Shown piece by piece: positions 45,531-57,029 of a DNA stretch of 64,000 nucleotides. Numbering within the stretch: position 1 is the first letter of the stretch; each line of letters starts with the position of its first letter. The notes under the pieces are model-generated. The model worked only from the letters and a program-made list of their open reading frames with translations. It ran no database searches and was not told where the DNA came from. The DNA comes from Combretum micranthum (Eukaryota; Streptophyta; Magnoliopsida; Myrtales; Combretaceae), in NCBI GenBank assembly GCA_024138025.1, contig JAMXBD010000430.1:310001-374000 (forward strand). The letters are read 5' to 3'. The position numbers and the translations under genes are program-made.

Positions 45531-47280
45531 TAAACATGATATCTTTGCGATGATTCGGGTATAATATGGTCTAGGATGTTGGAAATTTCTTGTGGACATA
45601 AATGATCATTTGTACATGAAGATAGGGCAGATCATCAAATTCAAAGCACAAAGAAGGGAACTATGCTTGAAAAGCCATTGTGGACCAATATGTACTTGGT
45701 AGATAAATAAAGAAAAGGACCAACGCGGAAGTGGACTTGACAAGGATGCATGCATCATTAGGAAAAGAAAGTAAAAGCTAAACACAAGAGTGACAATCAA
45801 ACTTGCGATGATTGAAACGAAGGCCCACAACTCGCACTAGCTTTTTGACATTTTATGACTTAAAACTCTTGTTCACCTTTCACTAGCTTAGTAGCTTGTG
45901 ACTTATTGCTCTCTCTTGTATTTATCACTGTGCTTTCTTTATGTCGGCAATTATGCTTGAAGCTTTGCATCAATATGGAATCACAGTTGGTCACTGTCTT
46001 TATGAGAATGGACAACTGTCAAAAATAGTAAAAGGTCGGATGATTTAGGACTATTTTTCAGCTTCATTTTGTTCCCCATGTGTCTTTATGTTAGTGGAGA
46101 TTTTTAGAGGTACCATACTCAAGAAAAAGAAAAGGAAAAAAAGAAAAGAAAAGAAAAAACGTAACCGAGCAATTTGCTTGGCGGGAGTGTTGCTTGATTG
46201 CGTGTTCTACCTTTATCTCTCTTTTAACTTTCTTTCCCTTTATTTTTTTTGGTTGGGGGCCCATTATAATGGAGGAGGAGGATTTACATATGGTATTTCT
46301 TACTTGAAGATCAAAAGTAATGTCACTATGTTACAAGGTCATTGACCTTTTAACTTTCTATTTGAATAAGATTTTTAGAGGAAAAGCATTTAATGATCCG
46401 TTGCTCATATGCTTCGAACTTCATACATGGCGTGTGAGCAGATTATTTAATTTGCATCTTCTAATTTAGTATATTATTTTTAATTTTAAAACTGGTGCAA
46501 AAAGACCTACTTAAGCAAGCACATAAAAAGATGTATTCCTACGGTTTGGTCATGGTGAAAATTGCTATTATAATATAAATGATTATTTGGATAGATAAGA
46601 TTGAAAATCTAGACCTAATTTGGAGTGAATTAAAAGTTTGATATGCTCAATAGAAACTTATTGAAACTAATCTACACTTGGGAGAGTTGGGGGGCCTTTG
46701 GGGGAGGAGAACCCAATCTAGCCAATGTACTCTAGCATTCATCTCATATGGCTTATGGAGTAGTTGGAGGACAATGGGGGTAAGATTGGTCAAAAAGAAA
46801 TAAATACTCTCTTTCTATTCCAGATAAATTTTCCTTCAAATATCTTCACATGGAGTAAAAAGTGGAAAACTTTTAATCTCCTTAATTTTAATAATACCCT
46901 CCATTAAGGGTACGATACATAAGGAATAAAGTTTACAGGTGAGGATAAATGTAGGAAGACCTTCTCACATGTATATCCTTAATGGAAAGTGTTGCTAAAA
47001 TAGGTAGCTAAGAATCCTCTCATTTTGCTCATTTGGAGACATTAAAAGCTCACAAGGTTAGAGATAACTCATTTTTCGCTCATTACCCATGAGATTGTCA
47101 TGGAATTGATAACAATGTCTTAATAATGAGTGTAGGTTGTCTATGCCTTATTAGATATGCTTTATTCATTTGTTTTTGAAATTTGAAATATACATTATCT
47201 TGTCTTCTATTATATTAAAGCAACAAGCTTTGTTGGATTCCACTTTCTAATTATATACCTTTAAAATGCTTATTCTACAC
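45531..47280. other. Intergenic sequence after the gene
   Basis: AT-rich, with a purine tract at about 46119-46157. No gene or bounded mobile element recognised. Confidence 0.45.
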
Positions 47281-47283
47281 TCG

Positions 47284-47398
47284 TATTTATTTTCCATTTT
47301 TTTAATTTGCTCCCTCTTCCACTTACAACCAATTATGTATGTTTATTTTCCATTTTTTTCAAATTTGCTCCCTCTTCCACTTACAACCAATTATGTAT
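47284..47398. repeat. Two-copy tandem repeat of about 57 bp
   Basis: TTATTTTCCATTTTTTTAAT and CTTCCACTTACAACCAATTA occur twice in succession, almost identical, so the duplication is recent. Confidence 0.8.
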
Positions 47399-47455
47399 CT
47401 CTCTCTCCCCCTCTCTCCCCCCCACCCACCCCCCCCCCCCCCCCCCCCCCCCCAT
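47399..47455. repeat. CT / poly-C tract
   Basis: CTCTCTCCCCC units run into more than 30 nearly uninterrupted C. On the minus strand this is a G run able to form quadruplexes. Its exact length is unreliable in sequencing. Confidence 0.8.
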
Positions 47456-48289
47456 TTTTCACCCATAATTATGTAATTGACACTATACTTGGAAGAGGAA
47501 AAGAATTAAGAAAGACGGATAGTGGGATAAAAGAATTGGAGAGAAAAGAAAGTGGAAGGAAAAAAAATACAAGCTTCCTTGTATATATAAGGAAAAAAAA
47601 AAAAAAAGTGGAGAGGAAATTAGTAAATACAATTTTTACAAACATGTCATAGAAGTTCCTACAACTTTTAGTTGTACATTAATCTTAAGGACAATATAAT
47701 AATCATGAAAAATTTTACAATCCTATCACAATATTGTCCAACTCAACATCTAACTATTAAACAAATTATAAAAATTAACTTAAAAGGTGTTTTAACAATC
47801 CAACATGACTGGATGTAGGTTTGAGCAATTTAATAAGTTACGTGACTAGTCTTGTTCAACAAAAAGCATGACATCTTAGAAATTTTTGATAATTTAGATT
47901 AATTCATTTCAATTTTCTCCATATTTGGGGAGAATATTTTTTTACCATGAAAATCATTACCTTGAAATTCACATTTCCATCCCTAGCCCCCCCACCCCCA
48001 AACACCAAATCGTCAATCTAAACACTATGTTCATATATTGGTAGAGAACTTTCATCTTTCTTTCCCATTCATTCACTTCTCTTGTGTCTTTGCTCTCACA
48101 CCTTTTAATGTAACTTTCGATAGGTTTTTCATTTCTCTGTGATCTTTTTCTTCTTGACATTTCTAACTTCTTACCTACTAGACTAATTTTTAATATTCCA
48201 TAACATTGCAATTGCAAAATCCCATCTTTCATCTTAATTTACCTAATTAAATTAACAGGTTAATTAAAAAAATTATCTTTTTCCTTATG

Positions 48290-49055
48290 TTCTATTTGGT
48301 AGGCAAGAACTGTTTGGAATTCGTTTGGAATGAAATTGATTGGAATCACTAGAATGAAATGAATAAGAGATTGACAAATCCATTCTTATGTTTGCAAATG
48401 AATGGATATATAATGAGATTTATAAAATACTCTTAAATGTAAATAAGATATATAAATATATATATATAAAGAATAAAAAGGTAATTAAACAATACTCATT
48501 AATGAAGGATGTAAATGAATTGCGGTTGTCCTTGTGAAGATAGAATTGGATTCCCCCTTAAAGTTAGAATTATTGATTTCAAGGAATCACAGTTTGAACT
48601 CTAATAAAACTTCTAAACATGGAAAAGGAATGGAACTTGGAATTATGATTCCATTTCGGTCTATTCCTAAATACCAAATGTGAAAAAGAGAAGGAAAAAG
48701 GATATGGCTATAATAACCTTATGTCACATTTGCTATGTGGAGAACATGTAAAGTGGAATGGGTTGGATGGAATAAGTTTCAAAATAAAAAATCCATTTTA
48801 TGTTTGAAAGCATTCACATGATGGAATTGAGTGGAATGTGTTTAAAGTGTAATTGTCAAAAATATTATTCTTGATAAAATAGATAATAATTTTATAATAT
48901 ATAAAAAAGTGATTAAACTATAGGTAATTAACGAGGGAGGAATAAAATTATGATTTTGCTTTTGAGAAGGCTAAATCAAATCCCTTTTTAAAGTTAAAAT
49001 AACCAATTCCATGGAATCATAATTCCATTCCAGTCCATTTTCACATAACCAATGG
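48290..49055. mobile_element. Pair of related MITE-like copies
   Basis: The first copy, about 48293-48680, starts CTATTTGGTAGGC and ends with ATACCAAATG, an imperfect inverted terminus. The second, about 48723-49055, starts CACATTTGCTATGTGG and shares GGAATGG, AAAGTTAaAAT and GGAATCATAATTCCATT phrases with the first. No clear target duplications. Confidence 0.45.
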
Positions 49056-49208
49056 TCACTAGAGAAAGGGCATGGGATATTGTTTGATCGTAGACAGCTG
49101 AATATTTTCTGAATTTGCCATTTCTTCCCCTTTTCAATTGTATAATAAGATAAATAAAGAGCTATGTTTTTTTGTGTTGTGTAGTACATAGCCAGTTCAA
49201 TTTTAGGT

Positions 49209-49415
49209 TTGGAAATTGATGGCATAAATTAACATTGTTAAAGGTTAATATCACTTCTAGTACTTGAATTTTCATAAATACACAATTAACTACTTAAAAT
49301 TTGAAATAACCCATTTAGTTGAATTTTGGAAATTGACCACATAAATTAACATTGTTAAAGGTTAATACTTGAATTTTCCTAAGTATGCAATTAACTACCT
49401 GAAATTTAAAATAGA
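49209..49415. repeat. Tandem duplication, period about 117 bp
   Basis: GGAAATTGA followed by CATAAATTAACATTGTTAAA and GGTTAATA, then ACTTGAATTTTC and CAATTAACTAC, occurs twice (from 49211 and from 49328) with minor changes. Confidence 0.7.
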
Positions 49416-49754
49416 ACATTTAATTCTAATTAAAGTTTTCGTTTTCATTGATACATTCGCAACTAACATAGTTAACTTTGTCTCTAAGGTATAATTCCTA
49501 GTGAATAGGGAAGTAACATGTATTAAGTAGGCAATAAAGAAAAAAAGATTAAACAATTAAGCAGACTAATTTAAACACAAATTAAAGTTGTTAGAAGTTA
49601 ATTTTCTTACTTGATTGTCTAATTTTACAATATGTGTTAAATTTTGTTTAATAATATAATTTTTAAATTTTTTATTAATTACTTGACATGTATCACTTCT
49701 TCATTTATTGGGAATACTAGCTCAAAAAATGGATAGATGGTATTAATAAATACG

Positions 49755-50165
49755 AACAGCCGTTCACTTGACATGAATAGTTATTTATTCCCTCAGTAAA
49801 GCTACTATTATGGTGTTCACTTGAGGGGAGTGACAATTTATAATGAATTAATCTTATGTAAAATGATGAATAGCAATTAATGTCCTCACTTCATGAATTG
49901 CAATTTTCAACTTTGTCATAAATATCCCTATTTTGAAAATATTACTTATACAATTATTCTCTCTCTATAATAAATATAGGGACATTATAGATATTTTACA
50001 TTTTATCGTAATAAATGCTTGTTTTATTTTTTATACCAAGTGAATATTATAATAGCTATTACAACCTATTATATTATTTTGAATTGGAATTCCATTCCCT
50101 CCTTACTCTATACGGCGAAGTGAACAAGTCATTCCCTCCTTATTCCATACAGCGAAGTGAACCAG
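49755..50165. mobile_element. MITE-like sequence with GTTCACTT ends
   Basis: GTTCACTTG at about 49757 and AAGTGAAC at about 50124 and 50160 are inverted. The right end is duplicated: CATTCCCTCCTTAnTCnATA followed by CnGCGAAGTGAAC occurs twice. Target duplication not resolved. Confidence 0.4.
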
Positions 50166-50169
50166 CCAG

Positions 50170-52900
50170 AAAGCTTTAATTGTGTGTTAAATTGATTGTT
50201 TTAAAGTAAGTAGATAATTGTATATTTAGAAAAAGTTCGGTACCGAATGCAACATTGATCCTATTGTAAAACCTTGATAATGACCGTGTAGTAATTTGGA
50301 AGAAAACTACTTTTAGATCACAAAAGTTGTGAAAAAAAGATGTGTATTTATCTCCTTCTTACCAATTGTAAGAAAAATTTCAAAGGCGGGACTTTTTGTT
50401 CACTGTTTCAAAAAATTTCCTCTCATAGATGTCCTTTTTGTGTTTCAATTTTCTTTCGCCTTTCGTGTTATGGCATGCCATTGATAATTGTTGCTTATAA
50501 AGTAACAAAATTTACACTTGCTTTGTTTTTGCTATAACTCCAGGACATTACATCTTGCCTAAAGCTGATGCCATTTTCTCCATCGTAACTGTGAACATTT
50601 AAAGCGAATCATTGCTGCCCTTATTGGAGGGTTTGATGATCTCATTTCCATAACAATCGCCACCGTGTTTGTTTACTTTACATAGCTTGAATATTTGGAT
50701 AAAATATATGGGATATAGGAGGTCTATCAAGGCCATGCCAAAAGTCCTATTGTTGTTATTGACAAACAAGGGGCATTCTAATAATTAAATTTTTTACTTG
50801 TACGTTCAACACTTCGCCTGCATCAACATCCAACACGACTTTATCTATGCTAATTATTCCAATGAGTAGGCATTTTATCCACATTAAACCTTTGAGAAGC
50901 TTATGGATGTTCTCCATTTCTATTTTTTTACCATGATTAATTAGTTCTAAAAAGTGTTTTCTTTTTGTCTTTAATCTTTGAATTTTTTTAAAAAGATAAA
51001 AATGTGTATTATATGCACATTATAAAGAGTAAATAAAGACATAAAAATAAAGATAATTTAATGGATAAGTAATTGGTTTTACATCCAAGAGGAGGTTCAA
51101 ATCTCATTAGTGTACTTTTCCCTTTTCCAACGTATATTTATTTAATTCATAATAACTAATAGAATTAAACTCATTTATTATAAAATTATATTTAACTAAA
51201 TGAATATCTGTTAATAACTATTTTTCATTTGTAGTGCACCATAAATAATAATTATATTGTTTATATAACAAATGTTATGAAGTTATTATATAAAGTATTT
51301 CTAAATAACACAATTATGTCATGCATTAACTTCTATTTTTTAATTGATAATTAATTTTCAAGTAGTATATATATACATAATGTATTCCTAAATGCACTAA
51401 TACCCTTAAGCATGTTTTCAATAATTTTTTTCATACTTACGAAGTTAGAATATATAATATTGAAATCATTAATGAAATTAGAATAGATATATAAGATGCA
51501 ATATAATTATAATAACGAACAAATATATATCCATAATTTTAATGTTAAATTAACTAAGATTTGACCACCCCCCTCTCCCCTTAGTCAATGCTCTCCCCCC
51601 GCCCGTCTACACCTCGATTTTTATCTTCTATTGTTGTCCTGGAAGTGACTAAATAGAATATTAAGTAGAAAGTTTCGAGGAGAAAATTGCGACAATAATG
51701 AATGACTTATATAAAGAGTAATAAATAGAGGCTGAAGACAACTTGTGTTGTGTACAAAGTGTTTAGTACTTGTGTTATACTATCAACACTTACAATTAAA
51801 GAGACTCTAATTTCAAGATAAAAAGCCCATTTTAGGTTTGTGATTACCATGCTTGTGGCTGTGCGTGTTAGGATAGAATATCAAATGAACCTAAGAGTTT
51901 TTGAACTATTAATAAATGTATTACTTGTGATTTGGAAATGGTTGAAAAATTGAAGAACTAGTGATTTTAATATGCCAATCATTGATTGGTGTGTAGTCTT
52001 GTCGTTAGTGGAGTTATACATTATGATGATGCGGTAAGTGTGGGTGTGATTTTTAGGCATCAAGATGTTGAGGAATATCCAACATTATATATACATATTA
52101 TAAATATTTTGGTGTTACATGTTTGAATCTTTCATAAGTGTCTGCGATGCTTATGTTGTGCCTTTTAGAGCAAACCTAATTGTGAACAAAATTTTAAGAA
52201 GCAAGGCCATTTTGATTCCAATCTGAAAGGGTGTTAGTGTAGAATTTAAAAGGAAGAATACTACATGTATATCTTTGAGTATGATAAATTTTGGTGTCAC
52301 ACTAGTTGTCAACTTCGTTTATAAAAAATATCATGCATCAATTGATTGTTACAACTTAATAATTGGTTTCAATCTACCTAGTACAAGATGCTTTAATTAT
52401 AAGATTGAAGCTCATAGACTTGAAAAATACCCCATTTATGAACTTTGAGGCAAGACTATAGAAGCTGGCATCAATGTAAAATCTAATTAGACAATAAAAG
52501 TAGACTAGGTACCTATTGTGTGATTTTTTAGTAAGTTTTACCTGATGAATCACTAACCTTTACACCTGATATGGAGATTGAGTTTTGCATAAATTTGGTC
52601 CTGCATACTGCCTTAATATCAAAAGCTCCTTAAAGACTGACACCTTCTATTAGTAGGTCTAATATGATTTTAAAATTTTAAGCACCCTAACAGGTCCAAT
52701 ACTACTCTTCAAACCCAAAAGAAAGTACCAAAAGTATTGTTTGCTTCTTGTCTCCTTCTTTTCTTTGCTTAATTGTGTAAGTTTTGTTCAAACCCTAGCT
52801 CTTTTCAAGTAGGGCAACAACTTTTAGAAAAAGTTAATATTTTTCTTAGTTAATCCATTTATTTGTTGTGATTCTTGTTGTCTCAATTACAACTATTGCC
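50170..52900. other. Intergenic sequence without recognised features
   Basis: AT-rich, with C-rich runs at about 51566-51604 only. No coding, RNA or transposon signal seen. Confidence 0.45.
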
Positions 52901-52913
52901 TAATTTTGTTTTA

Positions 52914-53259
52914 GGGTAAAGTGTAGACACATCCCCTAAACTTTAAGGTGGTGCAGATTGACTCTCTGAACTTAAAAAGTGTGGTTTTTTACTCCCATAA
53001 TTATAAACAATTTGGAAATAAGTCTATTTTATACTTTTCTGTAAAAAAATACAAAGTTTTACTATTCTATGTGTATTTTTTGCACGAAAATATGTATGGA
53101 TTGTATGGAGTGGATTTGTATGGACAAGGATCGGAGAAGGACAAGATGGACTTATTTGTAAATTTTTTATAGTTATGGGGTCAAAAACCATACTTTTAAG
53201 TTCAAGGGATCAATCCGTACCACCATTAAAGTTCATGGAGTATTTTTTTTATTTTTCCC
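52914..53259. mobile_element. Mutator-like MITE with long inverted repeats
   Basis: 346 bp. Terminal inverted repeats of about 85 bp (left GGGTAAAG..., right ...TTTTTCCC). The two arms share phrases such as GTGGTGCAGATTGA / GTGGTACGGATTGA and GAACTTAAAA, then TGTGGTTTTT / TATGGTTTTT. An exact 9-bp target duplication TTTGTTTTA lies at 52905-52913 and 53260-53268, the size typical of Mutator-like elements. The middle codes for nothing known. Confidence 0.9.
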
Positions 53260-53269
53260 TTTGTTTTAA

Positions 53270-55555
53270 AAGTTATATAATAACTGTTTTACAACTACTA
53301 TGATCAAATTTTGTTTAATTATTTTGGTACACAATCCTTCATCCAAATAGACCGCTTAGTAATTCTTGTGGTAGTTGTCACACCTTTTGAGTTAGTAGAG
53401 TTGAGTACTCAATCAATTACAAGAGTTGTTGGATAAAGGTTTCATTTAATTAAATGTGTTACCATGGGGAGCCTAATCCTATATGTAAAGAAGAAAGACA
53501 ATAATATAAAACTTGCAAAGACTACTGGGAGTTAAACTAATGATCGTTACTAGATGTAGTTTTAGCAAAAGACAGATGGTTAGACTTTTTACCAGCTATT
53601 TTAGCTTAGCCTCTCTCTCTAACTTTGCATTTGTTTTCTAATTAATGGAAACTATGCATGTTTTATATCACTTTGCTTTAGTTATACTTTTAATATGTAT
53701 TGCCAAGTAATTCAATGGAGGTTCAAAATGTACTTTAGATATACTGCTAAAATGGGTACGTAGTGTGATTGATTTGTTTCAAATCAATGTGTTGTTACTT
53801 AAACATGTTCTTAAATGACATTTTCCATGGAATAAATATTAATTAAAATCATTTGCAAAATACTAACAACATCTGAGAGGTGAGTTAATAATTTAGCAAT
53901 GGTTTTGGTAACAATAAATTAAATAATACTAAAATATATAGTTTAATCTCTTAATTGCTAAGTTCTTTTGGTGGTTAATTCATTATCAATACATAGAAAG
54001 TGTTTAAGCATAAGATGTTCTCCTAATAGAGTTGGCTACTAGCAAAAATAGATTAATTAACAGCTAACTGAATGAGAAACCCTTTGTTGTTTTCATAACC
54101 AAATTACCAAACAAATGTGCAAGTTAGCAAAACTGCTAGGTGAAACTAGACATGGGCATTGATTCCAGTTTTGGAAAATAGAGAACCGAAATCGAAATTA
54201 GATGTGCTAGTTTCAGTTTGGCTCTAGAACCAAGGAACCGTCCACGTTGCAATTTTTTTTTAAAAGAAAGAAGGTTAAAGAAAATATTATGTCATGAATG
54301 TTCAAGTTTAATTTGAATCCACTTTCAAGTTTATGCATCTTGGTTTCTTTCTTTTTTCATTTTTTTTTTTGGGAACCACGGTGGAAACACTGGTTCTACC
54401 GGTTCTTAGCCATGGAACCGAAGGTTTCATCCCAATTCTAGAATCGCCGATGTCTGTTTCAATCCGATTGCTGTTTCAAAACTAAATGATGCCTATATTT
54501 AAGTGAAAACTCAACAGCGTTGTTTTTAGATATTTTTTATGAAAAGAATTTATGGCTCTTTTTGTTAGTTTAGTTTATTAACGAGTCTATCATTTGCCTC
54601 ATTGGTTAAGTGTTTGTTTGATATCATTTTCATGGCTATTGAAATTAGATTGTTTATCACGAAACAAATGACAAAAAGAATGAAAACTTGATTACTCATA
54701 TACAGTTCATGCAAATTAGATATAAATCAGATTCAGATACATATTAGATACATATATAGAAGAAAAACAAATAATCAAAACAAACTCAAATTAAATAGAA
54801 AAGAGAAATACTTAGTCCTTATTATCCCAATGAATGCAACATTCTGACTCTAATCATTTTTTTTTTCAACTATACTATTTGATATTCATACACTTCCGAG
54901 ATTGGACATTCAAATCTCTATACATCAAGTTTTTGATCCCCGTTACCGGGAACTGGGTAGATAGATACCAATCTCAAGCTACTTTTCACATCCTTTTTCT
55001 TTGCTGGACATCATTATTATAACCAACCACAAACGTAAGTTAAAGTTCGACACTGAACGGACAATATCTTTTGTAAGATCTCAACTGCTGCTTGTCATTA
55101 AGAATCTTAACTCCCGGTCGTTGTTAGAAAGATGCCCACTAATTACTATTTTCCTTGCAAATCTCCACTTGAATGAAATGGCATTAATAAGCTTATCAAG
55201 ATTTTCCTTTCTTTCTTTCTTTTTCCTTTCTTTTTTTTTTTTTTCCAATTAGGGCATATTCAAATAAAAATTTGTATCGCCAATGATTGAGCCAGTTCGA
55301 CATGGATTATTCACTTCAATATTTTCCCAAAATTGCACCCTTCCAACGACAATGAGTCTATCAATTTCCATAATCCAAAAAGTTTGCATGATGAAGCAAG
55401 TCCGTGATCGTGGGCTCACCATTCGAGAGAGATTTCTTTTACTATCTTCTTTATGTTGATAAATGTTTCTTGTCTTCAGGTTTTTGATGGCTTGACCACA
55501 AAGGAGAATTTTTTCACGTCAATCTAAGCATTAGAATGAAATCTGAAGTGTCGCG
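53270..55555. other. Intergenic; weak repeat traces
   Basis: Around 54150-54480 there is a GAACCGAAATCG / GGTTCTACCGGTTCT-rich segment with inverted phrases like non-autonomous hAT elements, but the ends are unclear. At 54727-54786 CAGATACATATTAGATACAT resembles the Tourist-like family. No gene. Confidence 0.4.
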
Positions 55556-55560
55556 TTTAA

Positions 55561-55791
55561 GGGTCTGTTTGGATTATCTGTTTTTCATCTGTATCTATAT
55601 CTTTTTTAAAATGATATATGTAAATATATCTGATTTGTATCTAAATTTTATTTATATTTGTTTCTATTTGATCTTTTGATGAGAACTGTCAACTTTTTTT
55701 TATCTATATCTATTTCTTGATAAATAATTTGTTAGGAAAAAGTTTGAAAAATGTCTGTATCTGCCAGAAAAAAGCCAAAACAAACAGACCC
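55561..55791. mobile_element. Tourist-like MITE (PIF/Harbinger type)
   Basis: 231 bp, starts GGGTCTGTTTGG and ends CAAACAGACCC, with a 3-bp duplication TAA at 55558-55560 and 55792-55794. Terminal sequence and duplication size match Tourist elements. Interior rich in CTGTATCTATATC. No coding capacity. Confidence 0.85.
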
Positions 55792-56462
55792 TAAATTGTT
55801 GCATTATCTAAAATTCTTTATTCTTTCTTTTTAAGTGTCTTCCAAAGGAGAATGCTTGATTAGGATTAACACACCGTGTGGATTGATTAATATTTTATAA
55901 ATATCGGTAAATTTGTTACATATGAATAATTTTATAAAAATTATGCACTATTACTTTTATTTATAAAAAAATATTAATAAATACCCATCATTCACTTGGA
56001 CACACAACATATAAGTATCAATAGATTTTTCTTTTTTCCTTCTTGAGGGTACACATAAATTTTACTATAGCCTTTTGGGGCCATTGAATCAAGATTGAAT
56101 TAGGCAAGTTATTATAGAGTATTTGATTCATTCGACTTGATAGCTATTATTTGTAGGATTTTGGATCTAATTTCAAAACTCTATAGGTTTAGGATCAAGT
56201 TTTGGGATAAAAAAAAATCCAATAGAATACTTATCTTGATAAAAATAATAATATAATATAGTATAATATAATAGAATGCTTAAAGTACATACAATAGCGG
56301 ATAAAAAGTAAGAAGACAATTATTTGTTGATTTGTCCAAAAATCTCTAACTAATGCTGCTCATTATTTCTTTCTCACAATCATCCGCAGGGTATTGCCAT
56401 CCATCAATATTTGATGTCTCAAATCACCTTTACTAACATCTTTATCTCCTACAAACTCCACT

Positions 56463-57029
56463 AGGGTTACAAATGGGCTAAGTTGAGTCCAGCTTTTGAA
56501 GGCTAGGGCTCGAATCATTTTAAAATTATCAAGGTCCAACCAAGCTTTTTATTAATTTTATATCTAAGCTCAAACTTAGCTTGTTGAGCTTAACAAGTTT
56601 CATTTTGAGCTTGAGCTTGACTTGTTTACAAATCGAGCTCAAGCTAAGTTGAACTTTTTATCGAGTCTATTAAACTTTTATCGAGCTTGAAATTTAAGGT
56701 CAAGCTGGAATTGTTTAGATGGTCCATTTTTCATTTTTTTCGAATATAAAAATAATATATAAGAATTGTTAAATATGTATACATGTATATTATATAGAAA
56801 TAAGATATATCATAAATATAAAATTTGCAATTTTGTTAACGAGCTTGGTAACGAGCCTACTTGCAAGTTTGCCAATGAGCCTAAACGAGCTTGTTTATAA
56901 GCTAGCTCATGAGTCTAAATCGAACTTCGAGCTTAGCTTCTTTAAATAAACGAGTTTTATTTTAACCTTGAGATTGAAGTAAGTTAAGCTCGAGTAATTT
57001 ATGCCCAGTTAAGCTCATTTGCAATCCTA
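56463..57029. mobile_element. MITE-like element with GAGCTTG repeats
   Basis: Starts TAGGGTTACAAATGGGCTAA; the right end reversed reads TAGGATTGCAAATGAGCTTA, a good terminal inverted repeat. Between are many AGCTCAAGCT / CGAGCTTG phrases, typical of a widespread plant non-autonomous family. No matching 8-bp flank was found. Confidence 0.65.

Noticed and set aside
46119..46157. Purine-rich region encoding a Lys-rich peptide
   Set aside because: Low-complexity AAG/AAA run; no conserved protein or splice context.
51056..51125. tRNA-like sequence with a GGTTCAAATC box
   Set aside because: No cloverleaf could be drawn and no A box at proper distance. It may be a worn SINE or chance.
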